Origin: Vitreoscilla filiformis
GTDB taxonomy: Bacteria > Pseudomonadota > Gammaproteobacteria > Burkholderiales > Burkholderiaceae_C
Direction of reading: 5' to 3'
NCBI RefSeq assembly: GCF_002222655.1
Contig: NZ_CP022423.1
Span: 2,480,001-2,544,000, forward strand
DNA length: 64,000 nucleotides
Shown: positions 57,334-64,000 of the stretch, one piece after another
How positions within the stretch are numbered: the first letter of the stretch is position 1
Layout of the letters: every line of letters begins with the position of its first letter
Made by a program: the position numbers and the translations under genes
The notes under the pieces: generated by a model
What the model saw: the letters and a program-made list of their open reading frames with translations, nothing else
The model's database searches: none
Told to the model about the DNA's origin: nothing

Positions 57334-59046
57334 TCAGTTGTTGCCCGCGTCCAGCTTGGCGCGCAGCAGGGCGCCCAGGCTGGTGGTGCCAGCGTTTTCG
57401 CGCTCGTTCGATTGCGACAGGCGCTGCATGGCTTCTTGCTGGTCGGCTTGATCCTTGGCCTTGATCGACAACTGGATGTTGCGGGCCTTGCGGTCCACGT
57501 TGACGATCATGACGCTCAGCTCGTCGCCTTCCTTCAGCACGTTGCGAGCGTCTTCGACGCGGTCGCGGCTGATTTCGGAAGCGCGCAGGTAACCGGTGAC
57601 GTCGTCAGCCAGTTGCACTTCAGCGCCACGCGGATCCACGGTCTTGACGGTGCCGTTGACGATCGAGCCACGGTCATTGACCGAGGTGAAGTTGGCAAAC
57701 GGGTCGCCATCCAACTGCTTGATGCCCAGGGAGATGCGCTCGCGCTCGACGTCGATGCCCAACACGATGGCTTCGACTTCTTGGCCCTTCTTGTAGTTGC
57801 GAACGGCGGCTTCGCCCGGCTCGTTCCACGACAGGTCGGACAGATGCACCAGGCCGTCGATACCAGCGGCCAGACCCACGAACACGCCGAAGTCGGTGAT
57901 CGACTTGATGGGGCCCTTGACGCGGTCGCCACGCTTGACGCTCGACGAGAACTCTTCCCACGGGTTGGCGCGGCATTGCTTCATGCCCAGCGAGATGCGA
58001 CGCTTGTCTTCGTCGATCTCCAACACCATCACTTCGACTTCTTCGCCCAGGGTCACAACCTTGGTCGGAGCGACGTTCTTGTTGGTCCAGTCCATTTCGG
58101 AGACGTGAACCAGACCTTCGATGCCCGGTTCGATCTCGACGAATGCACCGTAGTCGGCGATGTTGGTCACCTTGCCGAACAGACGGGTGCTGGTCGGGTA
58201 GCGGCGAGCCACGCCCATCCACGGATCGTCGCCCAGTTGCTTGATGCCCAGCGAGACGCGGTTCTTCTCGGCGTCGAACTTCAGAACCTTGGCGGTCAGC
58301 TCTTGGCCCACGGTCACCACTTCGCTCGGGTGACGCACGCGACGCCATGCCATGTCGGTGATGTGCAGCAGGCCGTCAATGCCGCCCAGATCCACGAACG
58401 CACCGTATTCGGTGATGTTCTTGACCACGCCGTTGACGATGGCACCTTCGTGCAGGGTTTCGAGCAGCTTGGCGCGCTCTTCGCCCATCGAGGCTTCCAC
58501 CACAGCGCGGCGCGACAGCACCACGTTGTTGCGCTTGCGATCAAGCTTGATGACCTTGAATTCCATGGTCTTGCCCTCGAACGGCGACATGTCCTTGACA
58601 GGACGCGTGTCGAGCAGCGAGCCAGGCAGGAAGGCGCGGATGCCGTTGACCAGCACGGTCAGGCCGCCCTTGACCTTGCCAGAAACGGTACCGGTCACGA
58701 AGTCGCCCGATTCCAGGGCGTTTTCCAGCGACAGCCACGAGGCCAGGCGCTTGGCCTTGTCGCGCGACAGGATGGTGTCGCCGTAGCCGTTTTCGACAGC
58801 GTCGATGGCCACCGACACGAAATCGCCAACTTGGACTTCGACTTCGCCTTGGTCGTTCTTGAACTCGTCGATGGGCACGTAGGCTTCGCTCTTGAGGCCA
58901 GCATTGACCACGACGAAGCTGTGGTCGATGCGCACGACTTCAGCGGTGATGACTTCGCCAGCGCGCATTTCAGCGCGTTGCAGCGATTCTTCGAACAGAG
59001 CGGCGAACGATTCGACGCCAAAGTCGGCGACTTGGGATTGGGACAT
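57334..59046 (-). CDS. rpsA: 30S ribosomal protein S1
   Basis: S1 binds mRNA at the 30S platform. The 570-aa protein has six S1 repeats, for example [40 protein letters not shown] and [20 protein letters not shown]. The ATG at 59046 ([10 protein letters not shown]) is chosen by homology; the frame is open 35 codons further. Upstream lies a structured untranslated leader. It follows aroA/cmk by 151 bp. Confidence 0.98.
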   Translation of the reverse strand: MSQSQVADFGVESFAALFEESLQRAEMRAGEVITAEVVRIDHSFVVVNAGLKSEAYVPIDEFKNDQGEVEVQVGDFVSVAIDAVENGYGDTILSRDKAKRLASWLSLENALESGDFVTGTVSGKVKGGLTVLVNGIRAFLPGSLLDTRPVKDMSPFEGKTMEFKVIKLDRKRNNVVLSRRAVVEASMGEERAKLLETLHEGAIVNGVVKNITEYGAFVDLGGIDGLLHITDMAWRRVRHPSEVVTVGQELTAKVLKFDAEKNRVSLGIKQLGDDPWMGVARRYPTSTRLFGKVTNIADYGAFVEIEPGIEGLVHVSEMDWTNKNVAPTKVVTLGEEVEVMVLEIDEDKRRISLGMKQCRANPWEEFSSSVKRGDRVKGPIKSITDFGVFVGLAAGIDGLVHLSDLSWNEPGEAAVRNYKKGQEVEAIVLGIDVERERISLGIKQLDGDPFANFTSVNDRGSIVNGTVKTVDPRGAEVQLADDVTGYLRASEISRDRVEDARNVLKEGDELSVMIVNVDRKARNIQLSIKAKDQADQQEAMQRLSQSNERENAGTTSLGALLRAKLDAGNN

Positions 59047-59127
59047 GGAGTTTCCTGAAAACCAGCCAGATCGGACTGGGGTGGATGCAGTGCGGAGGGC
59101 ACCGCAGGGGTTGAGGTTGAAGAGATC

Positions 59128-59169
59128 ACCGCCTTCGAAGGTGCTGCGCACCAGGAGGGCAAAGGCGGT
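59128..59169 (-). promoter_or_regulatory. structured rpsA leader
   Basis: In the minus-strand RNA an outer stem ACCGCCTT/AAGGCGGT encloses GGTGC-GCA-GCACC with TTCG on one side. It lies 82-123 nt before the rpsA ATG. S1 represses its own synthesis through a folded leader in E. coli; this element may do the same, but no similarity was established. Confidence 0.45.
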
Positions 59170-59197
59170 GGGCCCGTGACGTCAGTGCCGAACCGCT

Positions 59198-61234
59198 TCA
59201 GCGCTGACGGGGGGTGCCTGGCTGCCACCAGCTCAGCACTTGTGCCACCGAGTCTTCGATGGAGAGTTCTGAGTTGTCCAGCAGATGGGCATCCTTGGCT
59301 GGTTTGAGGGGCGCGACGCTGCGGTTTTGATCCCGGTCGTCGCGTGCCCGCAAATCGGCGCAAAGACTGTCAATACTAGCTTCAACGCCACGCGAAAGCA
59401 ATTGCTTATGCCGCCGCTGCGCCCGCTCCTCGGCGGAAGCCGTCAGAAAGACCTTGAGCGCTGCGTCGGGAAAGACGACTGTGCCCATGTCGCGGCCATC
59501 GGCCACCAAACCGGGCAGGCGCCGGAAGCTCAGTTGCAAAGCATGCAGCGCCTGGCGCACCGGCGGGTGGGCCGACACTTTGGAAGCCAGTCCACCGGTG
59601 GACTCCAAGCGCAGGGGGTCGGTGATGTCCTGTCCGGCCAGCCAAACCGTGTCGCCGTCAAACCGCAGCGCCATGGTAGCCGCGACGGCCGCGACGGCCT
59701 CGCCATCGTCCAATGGCACACCGGCTTCTTGGGCCGCCAGCGCGGTGGCACGGTAGAGCGCGCCCGAATCCAGCAGGTGATAACCCAAGCGCTGCGCCAA
59801 CTGCGACGCCAAGGTACCCTTGCCCGACGCGGTGGGGCCATCGACCGCCAGCACCGGCACCGCCCCCGGCAGAGCTTCGACGCAATCGAATAACGCCTCG
59901 AAGTAATCCGGGAAGGTTTTGGCCACGCACTTCGGGTCTTCGATGCGCACCATCCGACCGGGCTGCTCACCCGGCTCGCCCACCAAGGGGTGGAACGCCG
60001 CCAGCGACAGGCACATGGCCATGCGGTGATCGTCGTAAGTGTGGATGCTCGCGGCTTGCCACTGTCCGGCTGGCAAGGGCTGAATTTCGATGAAATCAGT
60101 GCCCTCCTCCACCGTCGCGCCCAGTTTGCGCAACTCGGTGGCCATGGCGGCGATGCGGTCGGTTTCCTTGACGCGCCAACTGGCGATGTTGGTCAGGCGC
60201 GTGGGAGCGTCGGCATACAGCGCCATCACCGCCAGCGTCATCGCTGCGTCGGGGATGTGGTTGCAATCCAGGGTCAGGCCCTTCAGCGGCCAGGTGCCTC
60301 GACGTACCTCCAGCCACCCTGGGCCACCCACCACCTGAGCGCCCATGGCTTGGGCCGCTTCGACAAAACGGATGTCGCCTTGAATGGCATCCAGCCCCAC
60401 GCCTTCGATGCGCACCGGCTGCTCCACCCCGGCGATCGCCCCCAACGCCACGAAGTAGGACGCCGACGAGGCATCCCCTTCCACATGGATGGCGCCCGGC
60501 GTGCGATAGCTACTGCCTTGCGGCAAGGTGAAACGCTGCCAGCCCTCGCGCTGCACGGCGATGCCAAAACGCGCCAGCAGCTCCAGCGTGATGTGGATGT
60601 AAGGCTTGGAGATCAGCTCACCCACCACCTCGATGGTGACGGGGCCTTGAGCCGTCACCAGGGGCAAAGCCAGCAACAACGCCGTCAGGAATTGGCTGGA
60701 CACATCGCCGCGCACGCGGATCGGCTCGGCGGTGTGCAAAGCGTGCAAACCGCCATCCCCGACGCGCAACGGCGGATACCCCGGTTGGCCCAAATCGGCC
60801 ACTGGGCAGCCCAACTGGCGCAGCGCGGTCACCAAATCGCCGATCGGGCGCTCGTGCATGCGCGCCACACCAGACAGCTCAAACGCCCCACCTTGGGTAG
60901 ACGCCAACACCGCCAACGCTGCCGTGAGCGGACGCATGGCCGTGCCCGCGTTGCCCAAGAACAACTGAGCCTCCCGCGTGGCCAGTTGTCCACCCAAACC
61001 GGTGACGTGCAGCACACCGGCTTCGTCGCGGCGCAGGCCGCAGCCCAGGGCTTCCAGGGCCGCGAGCATCACGCGGGTGTCGTCGGAATCGAGCAGATCG
61101 TGGACGGCTGTGGTGCCTTGCGCCAAACCGGCCAGCAACAACACGCGGTTGGAAATGCTCTTGGAGCCGGGCAAGCGCACCGTGCCCGCAGCCCGCCGCA
61201 GCGGCGGCAGGTCAAGAAAAGCGGTCGAAAACAT
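59198..61234 (-). CDS. aroA-cmk: fused 3-phosphoshikimate 1-carboxyvinyltransferase / cytidylate kinase
   Basis: One 678-aa protein joins EPSP synthase (shikimate pathway) to CMP kinase. The AroA part (about 1-445) has [38 protein letters not shown] and the C-terminal [14 protein letters not shown]. Immediately after ALPGAVPVL comes the kinase P-loop [20 protein letters not shown], followed by [17 protein letters not shown] and [14 protein letters not shown]. There is no stop, frameshift or linker of note. Separate aroA and cmk genes are the usual arrangement; the fusion is known in some Burkholderiales. Confidence 0.96.
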   Translation of the reverse strand: MFSTAFLDLPPLRRAAGTVRLPGSKSISNRVLLLAGLAQGTTAVHDLLDSDDTRVMLAALEALGCGLRRDEAGVLHVTGLGGQLATREAQLFLGNAGTAMRPLTAALAVLASTQGGAFELSGVARMHERPIGDLVTALRQLGCPVADLGQPGYPPLRVGDGGLHALHTAEPIRVRGDVSSQFLTALLLALPLVTAQGPVTIEVVGELISKPYIHITLELLARFGIAVQREGWQRFTLPQGSSYRTPGAIHVEGDASSASYFVALGAIAGVEQPVRIEGVGLDAIQGDIRFVEAAQAMGAQVVGGPGWLEVRRGTWPLKGLTLDCNHIPDAAMTLAVMALYADAPTRLTNIASWRVKETDRIAAMATELRKLGATVEEGTDFIEIQPLPAGQWQAASIHTYDDHRMAMCLSLAAFHPLVGEPGEQPGRMVRIEDPKCVAKTFPDYFEALFDCVEALPGAVPVLAVDGPTASGKGTLASQLAQRLGYHLLDSGALYRATALAAQEAGVPLDDGEAVAAVAATMALRFDGDTVWLAGQDITDPLRLESTGGLASKVSAHPPVRQALHALQLSFRRLPGLVADGRDMGTVVFPDAALKVFLTASAEERAQRRHKQLLSRGVEASIDSLCADLRARDDRDQNRSVAPLKPAKDAHLLDNSELSIEDSVAQVLSWWQPGTPRQR

Positions 61235-61258
61235 GCGTGCGAAAAACGTGCGAAAAAA

Positions 61259-62155
61259 TCAGGCTTTGGTGCGCGGCGTCGAACCCAAGCGCCATTGGCT
61301 GCGGGCCTGCGACACCCCCCGAACCAGGGCTTCCAGCGCTTCGCCACGGCATTCGCGCAGAGCTTGCTCCAGGGCCCCCAATGCGCCCCGGAAGCGCTGC
61401 GACTGCTTGAGCACTTCCTCGCGGTTGGCGATCAGGATGTCTTTCCAAACCGTCGGGTCGCTGGCCGCGATGCGGGTGAAGTCGCGGAAACCTGGGCCGG
61501 CCAGCGCCAAAAAGTCATCGCTGGCTTTTTGCTGCAAGATGCCTGCAAAGTACGCAAACGCCACCAAATGCGGCAGGTGGCTCACGGCGGCGAACGCTTC
61601 GTCGTGGGCTTCTGGCGTCATCACGGTGACGTGGCACCCCAGACCCTTCCACAGCGCATGGGCCTTCTCCACCATCTGCGGTGAATTTTGCGGAATCGGT
61701 GTCAGGATCACTTGCCGATCACGGTAGAGCTGCCCATCGGCGTGCTGAATACCCGCCAACTCTTTACCGGCAATCGGATGCGCCGGAATGAAGGATTCGA
61801 CCCGATCCTTGAGCACCCGGCGCGCCGCGTCGATCACATCGCGCTTGGTGCTGCCCACGTCCATGAACAGGACGTTGGGGTTGACCAAATGGCGAATCGC
61901 TCGAAACGTGCCTTCAGAAGCGGAAACAGGCACGGCCATCAGCACGACGTCCGAACCGGACACAGCCAACAGCGCCGATTCGGCTGCTTGGTCGATCACG
62001 CCCATCTGCTTGGCGCGTTCGGTGGTCGAGGGCGACTTGCTGTAGCCGATGATGCGCTCGACCAGACCCGCTTGGCGCATGGCGATGGCAAACGAGCCAC
62101 CCATCAGGCCACAGCCGATCAGTCCGAGTTGCTTGAACATGGGGGGATTACGCAT
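61259..62155 (-). CDS. tyrA: prephenate dehydrogenase
   Basis: TyrA oxidises prephenate to 4-hydroxyphenylpyruvate on the way to tyrosine. The 298-aa protein has the NAD-binding loop LGLIGCGLMGGSFAIAM, the MDVGSTKRDVIDAARR segment and HPIAGKELAGIQHAD with the catalytic histidine. The ATG at 62155 is 3 bp from the pheA stop; an ATG five codons later (MFKQLGL) is equally plausible as the true start. Confidence 0.93.
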   Translation of the reverse strand: MRNPPMFKQLGLIGCGLMGGSFAIAMRQAGLVERIIGYSKSPSTTERAKQMGVIDQAAESALLAVSGSDVVLMAVPVSASEGTFRAIRHLVNPNVLFMDVGSTKRDVIDAARRVLKDRVESFIPAHPIAGKELAGIQHADGQLYRDRQVILTPIPQNSPQMVEKAHALWKGLGCHVTVMTPEAHDEAFAAVSHLPHLVAFAYFAGILQQKASDDFLALAGPGFRDFTRIAASDPTVWKDILIANREEVLKQSQRFRGALGALEQALRECRGEALEALVRGVSQARSQWRLGSTPRTKA

Positions 62156-62158
62156 GAC

Positions 62159-63280
62159 TCAGTGCACGTCCAACGGGTAGGTGCCCAGCACCTTGAAGAA
62201 CGCGCAAGCCTGCCGCAGCGCTTGCAGCGCTGTGGCAACACGAGGGTCATCAGGATGCCCTTGCACGTCGATGTAGAAGTAATACTCCCACTGGCCTGAA
62301 CGGGCCGGGCGGGACTCGAAGCGACTCATGGAGACGCCGTGCTCCTTGAGTGGAATCAGCATGTCATGCACCGCTCCGGGCCGGTTGGCGACGGACACCA
62401 CCAAACTGGTGCAGTCGTGGCCTGAGGCCCGGGGCGCTGGATGACGCAAAGGATCGGTAACGATGGCAAAGCGTGTGCGATTGCGCACATCGTCTTGAAT
62501 CGCCGGGGACACCACATGCAGGCCGTACTCGTTGCCTGCCCGCACGCTGGCAATGGCCACCAAAGCAGGATCCAAGCCGGCCATGCGCGCACCCTCGGCG
62601 TTGCTGGACACTGGCCGGCGCTCCACATGGGGGAGATGCGCCGACAGCCATCCATGGCACTGACCCAGCGCCTGCGGGTGAGCGCACACGGCCTCAATGC
62701 CTTCCAATGAGTTGTGCTTGCGCAGCAGGTTGTGGCGCACAAACAAACTGGTTTCGCCAATGATGAACAACGGGGTCGTGAGGAAAATGTCCAGCGAACG
62801 GGCCACCACGCCCTCGGTGGAGTTTTCCACTGGCACCACGCCGAAATCGGCCGCGCCGGCGGCGGTGGTGCGAAACACATCGTCGATGCTGGCACATGGC
62901 ACGCGCACGATGGACGAACCAAAATAACCCAGCGCTGCTTCCTCGCTGAAGGTGCCGGCGGGGCCGAGGTAGGCCACACGGGTCGGCGTTTCCAGCGAGC
63001 GGCAGGCCGACATGATCTCGCGCCAAATCGGTGCGATGCTGTCCGGCTTGAGCGGCCCGGGATTGGTGGCCTTCAAACCATCAATGACCTGGGCCTCACG
63101 CTCGGGGCGAAACACCACCGAGCCCTCTTTTTTCTTGATCTCACCCACCGCTTGCGCCAAACCGGCACGGCGGTTGATCATGGCCAGCAGTTCGCGGTCG
63201 AGCGCGTCGATTTGGTCGCGCAGCGCCAGCAGTTCGGGCGCGATGACGGGTGCCGGTGGGGGAGTGAGCGAATCAGCCAT
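62159..63280 (-). CDS. pheA: bifunctional chorismate mutase/prephenate dehydratase
   Basis: PheA (P-protein) makes phenylpyruvate for phenylalanine. The 373-aa protein has an AroQ-type mutase domain ([20 protein letters not shown]), the dehydratase ([20 protein letters not shown] and [18 protein letters not shown]) and a C-terminal ACT domain with the phenylalanine-sensing [20 protein letters not shown]. It overlaps the serC 3' end by 8 bp. Confidence 0.96.
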   Translation of the reverse strand: MADSLTPPPAPVIAPELLALRDQIDALDRELLAMINRRAGLAQAVGEIKKKEGSVVFRPEREAQVIDGLKATNPGPLKPDSIAPIWREIMSACRSLETPTRVAYLGPAGTFSEEAALGYFGSSIVRVPCASIDDVFRTTAAGAADFGVVPVENSTEGVVARSLDIFLTTPLFIIGETSLFVRHNLLRKHNSLEGIEAVCAHPQALGQCHGWLSAHLPHVERRPVSSNAEGARMAGLDPALVAIASVRAGNEYGLHVVSPAIQDDVRNRTRFAIVTDPLRHPAPRASGHDCTSLVVSVANRPGAVHDMLIPLKEHGVSMSRFESRPARSGQWEYYFYIDVQGHPDDPRVATALQALRQACAFFKVLGTYPLDVH

Positions 63281-64000
63281 GGCGATGTGCGAAATCCTGC
63301 ATGTAGTTCACCAGCGCTTGCACACCGGCCAAGGGCATGGCGTTGTAAATCGACGCCCGCATCCCGCCCACCGATTTATGGCCCTTGAGCTGCAACAACC
63401 CTTGGGCTTTGGCGCCAGCCAAGAACGCTTCGTTGAGCGACTCGTCCGCCAAAAAGAACGGCACATTCATGCGCGAACGGGCATCGCTGGCGATGCGGTT
63501 CACGTAGAAACCGCCGTTGTCATCCAAATAGCGATACAACAGGGTGGATTTTTCGATGGCGCGGCGCTCCATCTCGGCCACACCGCCTTGTTCACGGATC
63601 CACTCAAACACCAGCCCGGCGATGTAGATGCCATAAGTGGGCGGGGTGTTGTACATGGAACCATTGACCGCGACGTTCTTGTAATCGAACGCTGAGGGGC
63701 AAATCGGCAAAGCGTGGCCGATCAAGTCATCGCGCACGAACACCAGCGTGACACCCGCCGGGCCGATGTTCTTCTGCGCACCAGCAAACACCAGCCCCAC
63801 GCGATCCCAATCGATGCTGCGTGACAGGATATGCGACGACGCATCCACCACCAACGGCGCCTCACAGCCCAGCGCCTTCAAATCGGGCAAGGTCTGGAAT
63901 TCAACGCCGTGGATGGTCTCATTCGAGCAGATGTGGACGTACGCCGCATCGCGACGCAACTGCCAAGACGCCACAGCCGGCAGCGTGGTGTGGCCCGACG
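63273..64000 (-). CDS. serC: phosphoserine aminotransferase (5' part beyond the window)
   Basis: SerC converts 3-phosphohydroxypyruvate to phosphoserine. The visible C-terminal portion reads in from the right edge ([18 protein letters not shown]) and has [28 protein letters not shown], the PLP lysine in [17 protein letters not shown] and the C-terminal [20 protein letters not shown]. The start lies outside. It heads the serC-pheA-tyrA-aroA/cmk-rpsA-ihfB run. Confidence 0.95.
   Translation of the reverse strand, partial: SGHTTLPAVASWQLRRDAAYVHICSNETIHGVEFQTLPDLKALGCEAPLVVDASSHILSRSIDWDRVGLVFAGAQKNIGPAGVTLVFVRDDLIGHALPICPSAFDYKNVAVNGSMYNTPPTYGIYIAGLVFEWIREQGGVAEMERRAIEKSTLLYRYLDDNGGFYVNRIASDARSRMNVPFFLADESLNEAFLAGAKAQGLLQLKGHKSVGGMRASIYNAMPLAGVQALVNYMQDFAHRHG

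Overview
The window is a chromosomal segment of a GC-rich betaproteobacterium, most probably order Burkholderiales. The serC-pheA-tyrA-aroA/cmk-rpsA-ihfB block, the arginine-type EF-P with its rhamnosyltransferase EarP, the uvrC-pgsA-tRNA-ppiD block, a PEP-CTERM protein and a HoxBCJA hydrogen-sensing cluster all point that way. Genus cannot be fixed from the sequence alone.

Left part (1-10.2 kb): the 5' end of an ABC-transporter ATPase gene, purN, an EamA transporter, a mercaptopyruvate sulfurtransferase, a universal stress protein behind a perfect FNR-type box, a BrnT/BrnA toxin-antitoxin pair, then a minus-strand housekeeping run (uvrC, pgsA, EamA transporter, tRNA-Val, ppiD, tRNA-His).

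CRISPR region (10.3-22.6 kb): a complete type I-C system in the order cas3-cas5c-cas8c-cas7c-cas4-cas1-cas2, a 342-bp leader with two strong dyads, and an array of 54 apparently identical 36-bp repeats and 53 spacers. The interference genes are visibly poorer in GC than the adaptation genes, with a sharp change between cas7c and cas4. Several spacers are related: S22 and S23 are near duplicates, and S13 and S44 encode the same peptide from opposite strands with only synonymous changes.

Middle part (22.6-36 kb): earP-efp (EF-P arginine rhamnosylation), mnmC, rpiA, pyrD, a membrane-anchored protein with 12-residue repeats, and the H2-sensing regulatory set hoxB-hoxC-hoxJ plus hoxA. Between hoxB and hoxA, on the other strand, sits a globin-coupled diguanylate cyclase. 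H2 sensing, O2 sensing and c-di-GMP signalling are therefore physically interleaved. No energy-converting hydrogenase is present in the window.

Right part (36-64 kb): a small orphan gene coupled to tex (which carries an exact 51-bp tandem duplication), a Sel1-repeat protein, a small exported protein with a PEP-CTERM metalloprotease, a lipoprotein gamma-glutamyltransferase, an AlkC-like protein, dnaE, a ComEA-like protein, then an LPS inner-core cluster (gmhA, rfaE1, gmhB, three GT9 enzymes, one GT4, rfaE2, msbA) in which the two halves of HldE flank the cluster, and finally ihfB-rpsA-aroA/cmk-tyrA-pheA-serC.
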